Below are positions 26,574-36,000 of a stretch of 44,282 bases of DNA, one piece after another. The position numbers and the translations under genes were made by a program. Within the stretch, counting starts at the first letter, position 1. Every line of letters begins with the position of its first letter. A model generated the notes under the pieces. That model ran no database searches, was not told where the DNA came from, and saw only the letters and a list, made by a program, of their open reading frames with translations. Source of the DNA: Bacteroidales bacterium (GTDB taxonomy: Bacteria > Bacteroidota > Bacteroidia > Bacteroidales > GCA-2748055); contig JAIOZM010000031.1 in the NCBI GenBank assembly GCA_021740585.1, positions 1-44,282 on the forward strand, in the 5' to 3' direction.

Positions 26574-27581
26574 TCACTGCTTCGATACAGATAAACTTAA
26601 GTATTTTTCCTTTACCACATCGAAGACTTTTTTCTTATTCCCTTCAATATCTGTTATTCCCCAGTATTCTTCGTTGGCAGCCCCGTCGTAAGGTACACCG
26701 CCGCTATTAGGAGCCCAGCCGCCTTGATTATAAGAATTATTATCCCCTGCTTTCCACAGTTCATCTGCAAAAGAAAAGAGTGTGAGTCCTGCACAGATTT
26801 GCTGATTATTAAAAACCGCTTCAAGAATTTTGTCAGTAGCGTCAGCCTGAGCCTTTTCATTTTCACCCTGCTCATAACCATGTTGAGAAATAGTCATATA
26901 ACTATCGGCTCCGGTTTCTGATAAATACATGGCTTTGGGGCTAATTTCCTTCCAGCCGGTAAAAAGGCTTTCCGGATTATCCCAGCGATACACATTCATT
27001 CCCCAGATATCGATATTAGGGCAAACGGCGAGCACTTCCGGTTTGGGCATTTCGCCATGAGCCGTGGAAACAGGGTGTTCAGGATCGTTTTTATGAATTA
27101 AATCGGCCGCATTATTTAGAGCTGTATACCATTTTTGAATATCGCCTTCAAACCACTCGGGATGAAAGTTATATTCGTTTCCCAATTCCCAGAAAAGTAT
27201 AGCATCATGATCTTTAAAGGAATTTACATAGTCGATAAATGAGCCTGAAAGAATATCAAAATATCCGTCCTGATTGTATCCGAATCCCATAATAATTTTA
27301 ATACCGGCAGCATTTATTTCATCCAAAACAGCCAGGTCGTTTATGGGAGAATAAACCCGAATGGTGTTAATCCCTGCTTCCTGCATTAAGGACAGGTCGG
27401 TGCTGAGATTGTCAAAACTAATTTTATCGCTCCCCTTTGGAACAGGATGATAACATATACCTTTAATAATATAGGGTGAACCGTTTACCAATACTTGTCG
27501 ATCGGAAATTTTTACTGAGTTGGTGCATGAAATACTTATGCTCATAAGGGAAATACCAACAATCAAATAAAGTGTTTTCAT
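26574..27581 (-). CDS. Clan GH-A glycoside hydrolase lipoprotein
   Basis: A 335-residue lipoprotein with a signal peptide ending at SISC (Cys 19). It is a (beta/alpha)8 glycosidase of clan GH-A: acid/base Glu 136 in FWELGNEYN and nucleophile Glu 222 in YLSETGADSY. It resembles the TIM-barrel part of GH2 enzymes and bacterial relatives of beta-glucanosyl transferases or beta-1,3-glucanases, but has none of the GH2 side domains. Exact family and linkage are uncertain; a role on laminarin-type glucans is inferred from its neighbours. The lipid anchor places it at a membrane, perhaps facing outward. Confidence 0.75.
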   Translation of the reverse strand: MKTLYLIVGISLMSISISCTNSVKISDRQVLVNGSPYIIKGICYHPVPKGSDKISFDNLSTDLSLMQEAGINTIRVYSPINDLAVLDEINAAGIKIIMGFGYNQDGYFDILSGSFIDYVNSFKDHDAILFWELGNEYNFHPEWFEGDIQKWYTALNNAADLIHKNDPEHPVSTAHGEMPKPEVLAVCPNIDIWGMNVYRWDNPESLFTGWKEISPKAMYLSETGADSYMTISQHGYEQGENEKAQADATDKILEAVFNNQQICAGLTLFSFADELWKAGDNNSYNQGGWAPNSGGVPYDGAANEEYWGITDIEGNKKKVFDVVKEKYLSLSVSKQ

Positions 27582-27612
27582 AATTTTTTGTTTAGGGTCT
27601 GATCATAGAAAT

Positions 27613-27771
27613 TCAGGGCCTGACAATTATAGTTTGAATGGCTTGTGAGTTTATCATTACTTCAGCGGAAGTTTCATAAACCTTAACATCCAGTTTATTT
27701 TGCATTAAATTGCATGACATTAAAATAGCTGTCAGAATTAAACTTACTGCGGGTTTGAATAGCTTCATCAT
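27613..27771 (-). pseudogene. 52-codon remnant of a GH30-like lipoprotein gene
   Basis: A short reading frame starts 7 bp after the upstream symporter stop and encodes a lipoprotein signal (LILTAILMSC) followed by NKLDVKVYETSA and SQAIQTII. The start VxVYETSA and the word QTI match the beginning of GH30 glucosylceramidase-like enzymes of Bacteroidota glucan loci, where QTIxGFGGxFTE follows. Here the frame ends in TGA just at that point and the next gene begins 31 bp later. It is therefore best read as a gene that lost nearly all of its body by deletion; a genuine tiny lipoprotein is the alternative. Confidence 0.5.
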
Positions 27772-27777
27772 ATTTTA

Positions 27778-29238
27778 TTATTGATTTTCAATTATTTCCT
27801 CACCCTGTCGTTTTGCTTTCCCTCTGCGAAGAACCAATGCTTCCCTGATTTCATGTGCTTTGGTTTCTGTGATATCGTATTTCCAGATGAGCCTGATAGC
27901 GATAAATGCAGCTACAATAGGAATAATAATATCTGCAAGTCTCAGATTTGTAATGGTTTCAGCCGATTGTGCCTGAATGGATTCATCAAAACCAATATAA
28001 TGCAAAACAATTCCACTGGTCAGCATGGCCACAGCTGTTCCTAGCTTAACCATCCACCAGTAAACAGCTCCGAACATACCTTCCCGACGTTCGCCGTTAT
28101 TTAGTTCATCCAAATCGCAAACATCTGCTGTCATCGACATCATAAGGGTAAACAATCCGCCAATACCAAAGGAAAGAAAAGGTATGGGCATAAACATCAG
28201 CCAGGGATTGGCCGGATTAAAGCCCCACCATTTCAAAGTATATCCTATTACTGAGAGTAGGGTGGCAATAATAAAGGCATTCTTTTTCCCCACTTTTTCC
28301 GATATTTTAGTAACCACCGGTATTACAAGAAAAGCGGTAGCCACGGAGCTTATGGTTCCAAACCAGGCAGGCCAGTTACCGGCGGCCACTTTATCGCCGT
28401 TAAACAAATAATAGACAACAATAAAAAAGGCAAACTGCGCAATGGTTTGAAATCCGTTAAAAATAAAGAAAGTAGCCCCACAGAGCTTCATAAACGGCTT
28501 GTTTTTTAAAGTCAGCTTTATGCCAATAATAAATTCCTTAATATTGACAGCCATATCTTTCATTGTTAGATTTTTCATTTTAGACTTATCGGGAACAATC
28601 ATTTCCTTATTAAAAAGTGCCGGAAGAATGCCTAAAACCATACATAATGCACCCACCCATATTGCCAGATTTCTGGCTCCTTCGGGAGCGGAATCATAAA
28701 TAGCCGGATTGTAAATGATAACCCAAAACCAGGGAGCAATCATCCATGCGGTTTGTCCCATAAATTGCGAAACAGCCATCAAACGGGTTCTTTCGTTGTA
28801 ATCAGGCGTCATCTCGTAGCCCAAACCAATAAGAGGTGTGGCAAAAATGGTGTAACCGATATAAAACAGAAAAGAAACAATTAAGAAATAGAAAAAATTA
28901 TAGGTTTGAGAATTTTCAGGATTCAATTGCCACATCACCATAAAGGCAAGACCGGTAATTATGCTTCCCACCAAAATATAAGGCTTTCTTCGACCATACT
29001 TAGACTTTGTATTATCTGAAATAAAACCCATAATCGGGTCGGTTAAAGCATCTAAAAGTCTTGGCAGCGCCCCCAGTAATCCGGCAAGAATTGGATCCAT
29101 TCCCAAAGACATTACCAGCACAACCATAAAAACACCCAATGCGGCAGGGAATAATTGGTTTGCTAAATGTCCTGATCCAAATGCAAGTTTTTGACCCAAA
29201 GGGACGATGTCTTCCAGAGCTGTTTTAAAATGTGCCAT
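27778..29238 (-). CDS. GPH-family sugar:cation symporter
   Basis: A 486-residue, 12-TM carrier, second GPH member in this arm. It starts ALEDIVPLGQKLAFGSGHLANQLFPAALG and has LDALTDPIMGFISDNTKSKYGRRKPYILVG between TM2 and TM3. It lacks close similarity to the other GPH symporter here, so the two probably differ in substrate or direction. It lies 152 bp downstream of the phosphorylase gene; oligosaccharide uptake to feed that enzyme is the natural guess. Confidence 0.85.
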   Translation of the reverse strand: MAHFKTALEDIVPLGQKLAFGSGHLANQLFPAALGVFMVVLVMSLGMDPILAGLLGALPRLLDALTDPIMGFISDNTKSKYGRRKPYILVGSIITGLAFMVMWQLNPENSQTYNFFYFLIVSFLFYIGYTIFATPLIGLGYEMTPDYNERTRLMAVSQFMGQTAWMIAPWFWVIIYNPAIYDSAPEGARNLAIWVGALCMVLGILPALFNKEMIVPDKSKMKNLTMKDMAVNIKEFIIGIKLTLKNKPFMKLCGATFFIFNGFQTIAQFAFFIVVYYLFNGDKVAAGNWPAWFGTISSVATAFLVIPVVTKISEKVGKKNAFIIATLLSVIGYTLKWWGFNPANPWLMFMPIPFLSFGIGGLFTLMMSMTADVCDLDELNNGERREGMFGAVYWWMVKLGTAVAMLTSGIVLHYIGFDESIQAQSAETITNLRLADIIIPIVAAFIAIRLIWKYDITETKAHEIREALVLRRGKAKRQGEEIIENQ

Positions 29239-29389
29239 ATAATTAGGGTTAGGTGTTTTTAGTTCTGCAGGACATTGTAAATCAACTCCAACAAATGATA
29301 AAATGGTTTTATAAATTTTTAAATCTGTTAATCAGTGGCATTTTATTCCCTTTTTAACAATAATCATATTCACAAACGGCTTTCATTTA

Positions 29390-32300
29390 TTAATTGGGAG
29401 AAAAGTAATCAATTCTTTTTACCTCACCGCTTCGGGTAAATATTTTCGAACTTATTTCTTTTGGAATTATATTTCCTCTGAATTCTTTTCTTGTTCCGTC
29501 ATCAAAAACAAGGCTTATTTTCTCATCCTTACCAAAAGTGAAAATTACCGGAATCTGGCAAAAGGTAAAGCCGAGTTGCTGTTCCTTCAGTGAAATGCTT
29601 TCTTTATTTCCTTTCAGATCATAATAGTTAAAGGTCTCACTAAGCTTTAATTTCTCATTATTATTAAGCAGTGAAGGAGAGAATGTGATTTCTCCATTTT
29701 CAATAATAATACCCAGTTCACCAAACCTTGACAAAACATCCTCTTTTACCTGACCTGTAAGTCCGGGTTGTTTTACGCCGGCATGCCCCGGAGTGTGAGA
29801 ATAGGCATCGGTAGGGAAGGCTCCGTATAATTCCGGGGATTTATACAAACCGATTCCGGCTTTTATCTCGTAGTAGTGTTGTTTTATTTTACCAAAGGTT
29901 TCAGAATCCACATTTTCTTTTATACCCTGAAAATAAGCTTCCTGGGCCGCAAGCAATAGTTTTGAAACCATGTGCCAGTAAATACTGCCCAGTCCTTCAT
30001 AACCATAAAAAGTTCCCGATCTCCCGGTAAAGGACTGATGATCGAATATTTTTTCAAACAGATTAAGAATTTGTTCTTTTTCTTTCTCCACCAGTTTCCC
30101 ATATTCTTTTTTGGAAAGTCTTTCCAGTGCAGACTCCAGAAGGGCAGAATTTCTGAAATCGCCATTGAAATGAAACTTACCGGTGAGGTCTTTGTTCAGA
30201 ATGGAAGAATCATTATCGGACAAAAGCTTTTGCAGGAGCTGAGAGTCTTTTACTGCATCGCCGGGAATGTTATTTTTCTCAACAAAACGCGGCAGTTGTC
30301 GGTCGGGATAAAGTATATAACTGTATTGATCCTCTCTGAACATTGAGCTTAATTTCAGGCTGTTTAGAACAGCGAGACTTTCTTTTGGCGATAAATATCC
30401 CGAGTTCAACACCGCTACCTGACCCTCCAGCATCTCGTATAAATACCTTATGTTCATACTCCTCCCTTTTATGGATATGAGATTGTAGGCATGAAAAAGT
30501 CCGTCTTTTCTCTTGTTTTTCTTAATGGACTGATCAATGTATTTTAAGGCGAGCTGCATGAATTCCTGCAGGCTCTTTGGAGTAATCAATGATTTTTTCC
30601 CTGAAAATGAATTCTTATAAATGGAGCTTCGGTATTCGCTTCCGGCGGTTCCCAGAGTATGGGTAAATCTGTAACGGTCTTCATCGGAAAATCCTTTTTC
30701 GAGAACCCCGGTATTTTCTGCAAACAGTGAAAAGGTTTTATCAAACTGAAGTTTGACTTCCTCAGAAATATAAATTTCACCTGCTGAAGTTGAACTGAAT
30801 TTTTCCTCCCAGAATTTCAAAAATCTTCGCAGGTAATACAGGGTAACCATCGAAACCCCGTTACCCACCAAAGCGTTGTTTGCATCATTCCACTCAGGCC
30901 GCTGTGTGGTAAGCCAAATGCCGGCTTCGGGAATAAAGTTGCTTAGTTTTGCCAGCAGAGTAATCAGAATTTTTTCTGTAAGATTTGAAGTATAAATCCC
31001 GCCCTCCTTATTTCTGAGCAGGCGACCGTCGGATCCTGTTTTAGAAGTTAAAAGACTGATTTCTTTGTTTAAAGCATGATCAAATTCAATGGTGTCTTTA
31101 GGATTTTTAACGATCTCCTCAAAAGCTTTAATGCGATAAGGAACGTTGGCAAAAACGAAAACTTCCCGGCTTAACCATTCATCCAGTTTTCCCGGATGAA
31201 AGTTATCGGATTGCTCCAGAATTTTCTGAAGATAGATGATCTGATGGTCGCCCCAATAGCCAATATATGCCCATGGATCGTGAGGATCGGGTGCTTCCCA
31301 GTCAATTCCATCCCGACTTATTCTGTACGGATTATAGCCATCGGCTGTTGTGGCGTTTAAGAATTTGCTGATAATTCCTTCCACATAATCGGGGAAGGAA
31401 AGATTCAGTGCTTCCCAGTTTTGAAAGATATCGCGCCAGTTTCCCTGATAATTGAGTTTGTCGCTTCCGTTTTTGTTTTTTATGTCAATGGAAAACTGAT
31501 TCCAAGGGCGACTGGGATCGCCATGACGGCGGCTAAAAGTAAGCGGAAGGTATTCATGGCTTATCCTTTCCAGCTCCCGACTTTCCAGTTTTTTAGCCTG
31601 AAGGATTAATTCTGAATAGTTAATTTGCTGGGGAAGCCGGTTTAGATTTTCCCTGAATTTATCAAAAACCTCTTTATTGCTATGCTCAAGAAACAATTTA
31701 AAGTCGGATAGATCAATGGTATAATTATTTGTATAGATTCCCCCACGCATAATATTGAAAAGCGTATTGGAAAAGTGACGGGCATAGCCTAATTCTTCAT
31801 TACCCAGCTGCAATCCATCGGCATTGGCAACTTTTTTAACCAGATTAGCCGTGCCTTTAGAGATGTCTTCTACCAATTGCTTTTCAATGTTCTTTTCTGT
31901 TTTTATGAATAAATTCAGATTAGCCACAGCTACGGAATCCTGATTTATTTCAGCCAGCAAATACCAATCCTTCTTTTCATCTTTCTCCAGAGTTAAAGCT
32001 GTGTTTATATAATAGGAACCTCTGGCAGCCCGAACGTCGATTTCGGTATCCAGACTTAAGCCCTTTCTGAAGTTTTCAACCTGATTATTAGAGATAAGGA
32101 TTTTCGCTTTTGGATCCATTCCCAGAGACCAGACCGTGTTTGTCTTTAAAGCTTCACTAGGCTCGGCCTTGTCAACCGGAATAGAGCTAAGCATAAATAA
32201 TCCCAGTTTACTTTCGGGCAGCAATTCATTCTTTTTATAGGCATCGAGAAGATTGCTGTATTCGCTCTGAAAAGCATAATCGACACCTGAAGGCAGTATG

Positions 32301-32842
32301 TTTTGTATTCCGTCGAGGAGTTCAATACTAACACTTTCCTGTGCCAGGTTTCTGACAACAGATTTCTTTATCCACCCAAACTTTTCGCTGTTGTACCAAC
32401 CGTATTGAAAAGCAACTTCCAGGTTGAGATTAACTTCTTCAAAAATTATTTTATTGCCGTAAATACTTTTATAGAGATTCCGGTTGATCCGATAAACCTT
32501 AGCCGACTCATCGGTAAAGGGCTCCCATAAATAAGATTTCCCTTTTTTTTCAACCAGACAAAAGGTTTTGCTTCCCGTTTTATTTTTATAATCATGAATT
32601 TTGTCATCGGTGTAATAGGGGAAGAGGGCATTATCGCGATTCTTGCGACCTGCCGACAGGGATCCGTTGCTCGACAGATACATCCAATGGTCGGAGTCGC
32701 TGACAATGGTCATAAAGAAATCGGGCATTTCGCCGAAATTGCTGATTTTATAAAACTTCTCGTTTTCTATTTCAACAAATCCGCCTTCTACGACTTTTTT
32801 TTGAGTGTTTAGTTTGGCATCACCCAGATAAATATTTTTCAT
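29390..32842 (-). CDS. Beta-1,3-glucan phosphorylase, GH149-type
   Basis: A 1150-residue cytoplasmic protein with no signal peptide. Size and sequence pattern fit the GH94/GH149/GH161 phosphorylases: an N-terminal beta-sandwich (DHWMYLSSNGSLSAGRKNRD, KTFCLVEKKGKSYLWEPF), an (alpha/alpha)6 barrel with RPWNQFSID, GNWRDIFQNWE, DPWAYIGYWGDHQIIYL, and the catalytic segment QRPEWNDANNALVGNG with candidate acid Asp 653; SHTPGHAGVKQPG near the C-terminus probably lies at the phosphate site. Such enzymes cut beta-1,3-gluco-oligosaccharides with phosphate, giving glucose 1-phosphate. The large size and genomic context favour GH149 (GH161 is the alternative). It is 28 bp from the upstream GH16 gene. Confidence 0.72.
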   Translation of the reverse strand: MKNIYLGDAKLNTQKKVVEGGFVEIENEKFYKISNFGEMPDFFMTIVSDSDHWMYLSSNGSLSAGRKNRDNALFPYYTDDKIHDYKNKTGSKTFCLVEKKGKSYLWEPFTDESAKVYRINRNLYKSIYGNKIIFEEVNLNLEVAFQYGWYNSEKFGWIKKSVVRNLAQESVSIELLDGIQNILPSGVDYAFQSEYSNLLDAYKKNELLPESKLGLFMLSSIPVDKAEPSEALKTNTVWSLGMDPKAKILISNNQVENFRKGLSLDTEIDVRAARGSYYINTALTLEKDEKKDWYLLAEINQDSVAVANLNLFIKTEKNIEKQLVEDISKGTANLVKKVANADGLQLGNEELGYARHFSNTLFNIMRGGIYTNNYTIDLSDFKLFLEHSNKEVFDKFRENLNRLPQQINYSELILQAKKLESRELERISHEYLPLTFSRRHGDPSRPWNQFSIDIKNKNGSDKLNYQGNWRDIFQNWEALNLSFPDYVEGIISKFLNATTADGYNPYRISRDGIDWEAPDPHDPWAYIGYWGDHQIIYLQKILEQSDNFHPGKLDEWLSREVFVFANVPYRIKAFEEIVKNPKDTIEFDHALNKEISLLTSKTGSDGRLLRNKEGGIYTSNLTEKILITLLAKLSNFIPEAGIWLTTQRPEWNDANNALVGNGVSMVTLYYLRRFLKFWEEKFSSTSAGEIYISEEVKLQFDKTFSLFAENTGVLEKGFSDEDRYRFTHTLGTAGSEYRSSIYKNSFSGKKSLITPKSLQEFMQLALKYIDQSIKKNKRKDGLFHAYNLISIKGRSMNIRYLYEMLEGQVAVLNSGYLSPKESLAVLNSLKLSSMFREDQYSYILYPDRQLPRFVEKNNIPGDAVKDSQLLQKLLSDNDSSILNKDLTGKFHFNGDFRNSALLESALERLSKKEYGKLVEKEKEQILNLFEKIFDHQSFTGRSGTFYGYEGLGSIYWHMVSKLLLAAQEAYFQGIKENVDSETFGKIKQHYYEIKAGIGLYKSPELYGAFPTDAYSHTPGHAGVKQPGLTGQVKEDVLSRFGELGIIIENGEITFSPSLLNNNEKLKLSETFNYYDLKGNKESISLKEQQLGFTFCQIPVIFTFGKDEKISLVFDDGTRKEFRGNIIPKEISSKIFTRSGEVKRIDYFSPN

Positions 32843-32870
32843 GATAATGGAATATTAAACAAGAAAGACT

Positions 32871-33713
32871 TTAATTTTTTTGATAAATTCTAACGTAATC
32901 GATAAGCATGGTCTGCGGAAATGCTGCTTCATCAATTCCCTCCATGGCTCCCCAGGCACCACCTACGGCCAGATTTAAAATAAGGTAAAAAGCTTTGTCG
33001 TAGGGCCATTTGGACTCACCCAGGCCTTCGTTTTGGTATTCAAAATAGAGACTGTCGTCAACAAAAGCTTTCATCACTTCCGGTGTCCATTCAAGAATAT
33101 AGGAATGAAAAGAGGAAGTAACATCAGGGATATAAATGGTGCCGGTTTTCTGTGTGCCGGCCTGCCATTGGTAATCGCGGGAATGAGCAGAAGCATGCAC
33201 GGTTCCTGTGTTATATCCCACATGTTCCAAAATATCGATTTCTCCCACATCTGGCCAGTTCCCGTCGTTAAACGACCAGTTTCCCGGCATCATCCATACG
33301 GCAGACCAGGTGCCTCTTCCTGCAGGGACTTTTGCACTTACCTCAACTTTTCCGTATTGCCAGTCTGCCGCTGAGACCAATCGGGCCGAAGTATATTCCT
33401 TTCCCTCAAAATTTTCTTTGATGGCGGTAATTACCAGGTTTCCATTTTCAACTTTAGCATTTTCCGCACGTGAGGTGGTATAAAACTGGGCTTCATCGTT
33501 GCCCCAGCCCGCGCTGTTTCCTTCGGTGTCGTAAATCCATTTTGAGCTGTCGGGCAAGCCGGAATAATCAAATTCATCAGACCATACCAGGCTATAATCG
33601 CTATCCCTTTCGGAATTATTATGTTCCGAAGAGCGGTTAGAATTTTGAAAATTACAAGCGGGAAGGCTTAGAATTGCGATGGTAAAAAGCGAAAAGATTT
33701 TAATGATTTGCAT
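32871..33713 (-). CDS. GH16 beta-glucanase lipoprotein
   Basis: A 280-residue lipoprotein. I start it at ATG 33713, since this gives a clean signal peptide with lipobox ILSLPAC (Cys 20); the open frame extends 24 codons further upstream from a non-ATG start. The mature part is a single GH16 domain with SLVWSDEFDYSGLPD, catalytic EIDILE (Glu 158 and 163), and HASAHS. It has the loop pattern of laminarinases/licheninases. Unlike the first GH16 it has no CBM, Ig or T9SS domain, so it should sit on the cell surface by its lipid. It is the first gene of the - strand arm. Confidence 0.88.
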   Translation of the reverse strand: MQIIKIFSLFTIAILSLPACNFQNSNRSSEHNNSERDSDYSLVWSDEFDYSGLPDSSKWIYDTEGNSAGWGNDEAQFYTTSRAENAKVENGNLVITAIKENFEGKEYTSARLVSAADWQYGKVEVSAKVPAGRGTWSAVWMMPGNWSFNDGNWPDVGEIDILEHVGYNTGTVHASAHSRDYQWQAGTQKTGTIYIPDVTSSFHSYILEWTPEVMKAFVDDSLYFEYQNEGLGESKWPYDKAFYLILNLAVGGAWGAMEGIDEAAFPQTMLIDYVRIYQKN

Positions 33714-33804
33714 GACTTTTATTTTCAGGGTTATTAAAAGTACAATATCCGTTACAAATTCTGTAATACCTAATAAACAAATCAACTTTAAATACTACAA
33801 ATAT

Positions 33805-33812
33805 CAAATATA
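33805..33812 (-). promoter_or_regulatory. -7 box for the - strand glucan arm
   Basis: Read on the - strand it is TATATTTG, an exact TAnnTTTG match, about 90 bp upstream of the GH16 start. A second identical box lies at 33848-33855. No clear -33 TTTG for either. Confidence 0.38.
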
Positions 33813-33907
33813 ATACATCAAAAATACATCAGGTAGAGTTTAGCTTTCAAATATACAATTTAAAATAAAGTTTAAAATGGAAATAGATATTTTGCTTTAG
33901 AAGGGGA

Positions 33908-35389
33908 GTGAGCTTAAAACGTATAAATTCAGCAGGTACTCTGATAGATAATTTGACATATTATTATGCCGGAGGAGGTAATAAATTGACTTCTGTAGAG
34001 GACATAGGAACCCCAGACGGCTTTAAAGATTCTGAGGGGGAATTAGAATATTCCTATGATGACAATGGAAATATGACATTAGATTTAAATAAGGAATTGC
34101 AAATTGAATATAATTATTTAAATTTACCTGAAAGGATTGCTTCTGAATCATTAGGAAATGATGGATTAATATTCATTTATGATGCTTCAGGAAGAAAATG
34201 GCAGAAACTAACTATAGAAGAAGAAGGAGAAGACGAAGAACAAGTGACAAAAACTACAACATATAACGGAAGTTTTATTTATGATGGAGCCAAAGGAAGT
34301 ATGGACCTGGATTATGCACTAACGCCAGAAGGCATGATTGAGACCCCATCCACTCCCAAGTATCATTATTTCCTAAAGGATCACCTCGGAAATACCAGAG
34401 CAACTATTGCTGACATGAATGGAAATGGCATCCTGGATGACCTTTCAAATGAAGTGCTACAGACAGCAGATTACTATCCCTTTGGAATGCAACATTATTC
34501 GCAAGGTGGCAACAACAAATATCTTTACAACGGCAAAGAGTTTCAGGATGATGAAATTGAAGGAGTAGGATTGGATTGGTATGATTACGGATTTAGATTT
34601 TACGATCCCGCTATCGGAAGGTGGCATACACCTGACCCGCTGATGGAGCTTCTACAAGAACCATTTACACCATATCAATACTGCTTAAACAACCCTATTC
34701 TTCATACTGATCCGGATGGTCGAATTGTTCCTGTAATTATTGGAGCGATCATACTTGGTAAAGCTATTGCTGGAGCAGCAATAGATGGTGGAGTACAATA
34801 TGGAATAAACCGAGCTCAAGGAATGACACATAATGATGCAATGAATAATTTGGATTATACAAGCATGTTTGCATCTGGGGTTATTAGTGGTGTTTCCGCT
34901 CCTGGTATAAGTACATCAGTTAAAAATGGGATTAGGCTAACCTCAATAGCCTTAGATGCTACAGTTGATGTGTCCAGCACTAGTCAGCAGACGGCATTTG
35001 GGATTGGAGGTGCTGACCCAAAACCTTTCACAGATGTTACTTTGGATGCAGCGTTTGGTTTTATAGATGGAAAAATGTCAGATGGGATCGTAAATGGGAG
35101 TAAAAATGCGGTTTCTGGTGATTTAAAACCTTCAAATTATGCTCCTCTGGATGCATCTTCAAAACATACTGTCCGTACCACAGAAAATATTGTAAATAGT
35201 AGTGGTTTTGAACAAGGGGTTAATGCAGCAACAAATGTAACTAGTGGAGCGGTTAATGAAACAATAAAGTCAACAATTAGTTCTGGTGCAATGCCTCAAA
35301 ATGGTTCAATAAAGATTTCTATTGATCCAGGATTAATCTATACACCCCCCTTAGATAATTTAAGGATCGAACAACCTATTATACTATAA
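33908..35389 (+). CDS. Truncated Rhs protein with variable C-terminal tip (CT1)
   Basis: A 493-residue reading frame that begins abruptly inside the Rhs/YD-repeat region (LIDNLTYYYAGGGNKLTSV), has no signal peptide and only a weak GTG start, so it is a 5'-truncated gene. It runs through YHYFLKDHLGNTRATI and the core signature WYDYGFRFYDPAIGRWHTPDP (about residues 223-243) to NPILHTDPDGR (about 274). After that a unique tip of about 220 residues starts with a hydrophobic, Gly-rich stretch (VPVIIGAIILGKAIAGAAIDGG) and then a Ser/Gly/Asn-rich part without a known toxin motif. A small membrane protein gene follows after one base. In polymorphic toxin systems this layout means effector tip plus immunity protein. 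Confidence 0.75.
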   Translation: MSLKRINSAGTLIDNLTYYYAGGGNKLTSVEDIGTPDGFKDSEGELEYSYDDNGNMTLDLNKELQIEYNYLNLPERIASESLGNDGLIFIYDASGRKWQKLTIEEEGEDEEQVTKTTTYNGSFIYDGAKGSMDLDYALTPEGMIETPSTPKYHYFLKDHLGNTRATIADMNGNGILDDLSNEVLQTADYYPFGMQHYSQGGNNKYLYNGKEFQDDEIEGVGLDWYDYGFRFYDPAIGRWHTPDPLMELLQEPFTPYQYCLNNPILHTDPDGRIVPVIIGAIILGKAIAGAAIDGGVQYGINRAQGMTHNDAMNNLDYTSMFASGVISGVSAPGISTSVKNGIRLTSIALDATVDVSSTSQQTAFGIGGADPKPFTDVTLDAAFGFIDGKMSDGIVNGSKNAVSGDLKPSNYAPLDASSKHTVRTTENIVNSSGFEQGVNAATNVTSGAVNETIKSTISSGAMPQNGSIKISIDPGLIYTPPLDNLRIEQPIIL

Positions 35390-35390
35390 T

Positions 35391-35744
35391 ATGAATAAGA
35401 AAGAACGTTTTTATCTTTTGGTTATAATAATAGGGTTACCTCTTTTTATATATGTTTTCTTTCATTCAAAAAATCAAAGCAAACTATATAACCGGCTTGA
35501 TACAGAAAGTATGTCAGATACAGCATTTATTGTTCGTGATTTCATCGGAGCAAAAAGGAAATTGTATTTTGAATATACATTTAAAGTGGAGCATGAAGAA
35601 TACAATGGTTTTATTAAATACTCTCCAGGCTTTGGATCCATGGAAATCGGAGATAAATATTTAGTTGAATATTTACCTGAATATCCTGACGATGTAAATA
35701 GGATAAAAAGAGATAAATTTAATCAACTTGTGAAAGTAAAATAA
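35391..35744 (+). CDS. Small membrane protein, candidate immunity protein 1
   Basis: A 117-residue protein with one TM segment near the N-terminus (FYLLVIIIGLPLFIYVFF, residues 7-24) and a soluble, beta-rich remainder (KLYFEYTFKVEHEEYNGFI ... GDKYLVEYLPEYPD). The latter resembles small DUF3592-like domains but I do not rely on this. It begins one base after the Rhs CT1 stop, so translation is likely coupled. By position it is the best candidate for immunity to CT1. Confidence 0.6.
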   Translation: MNKKERFYLLVIIIGLPLFIYVFFHSKNQSKLYNRLDTESMSDTAFIVRDFIGAKRKLYFEYTFKVEHEEYNGFIKYSPGFGSMEIGDKYLVEYLPEYPDDVNRIKRDKFNQLVKVK

Positions 35745-35808
35745 AGTTTTAATCAAGCAAACTATGTTTTTCTGGTTCACCCCGCCAACTGCCTATGCAC
35801 ATTATCCA

Positions 35809-35992
35809 AGCTATTCCTAAAGTAAACTTGGAAAAAATGGTTGCAATATTGCCCGCCTGTTCCGGCAGGCAGGCAACAACTATTCCAAAAAGCATTATTA
35901 TACAGTAGGTTACAGTATTTTCATATAAGTCTTCAGCCTTAAAAGCTAATTGTCCTACATAGTTCTGTAATCTCTCAGCTTTCTTCTTTGGT
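35809..35992. repeat. 184-bp direct repeat, copy 1
   Basis: Nearly identical to 40187-40371, starting AGCTATTCCTAAAGTAAA and ending at CTTTGGT. Differences cluster in one short stretch (about 35952-35966). It contains a hairpin (35849-35876): TTGCCCGCCTG and CAGGCAGGCAA with one mismatch around TTCCGG. On the - strand copy 1 has an open frame without an early ATG that includes RLQNYVGQLAFKAEDLYEN and a hydrophobic run; in copy 2 the same frame has a stop in the hairpin. Both copies lie just downstream of a candidate immunity gene and just past the stop of a - strand gene. Confidence 0.9.
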
Positions 35993-36000
35993 CATTTTTC

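Noticed and set aside
33714..33785. Longer N-terminus for the GH16 lipoprotein
   Set aside because: The extra 24 residues would bury the signal peptide; the ATG at 33713 gives a standard lipoprotein start.
35809..35992. Direct repeats as the ends of a transposon made by the adjacent transposase
   Set aside because: They are 184 bp, directly oriented, and no terminal inverted repeats or target duplication were seen; the second copy is not next to a transposase.
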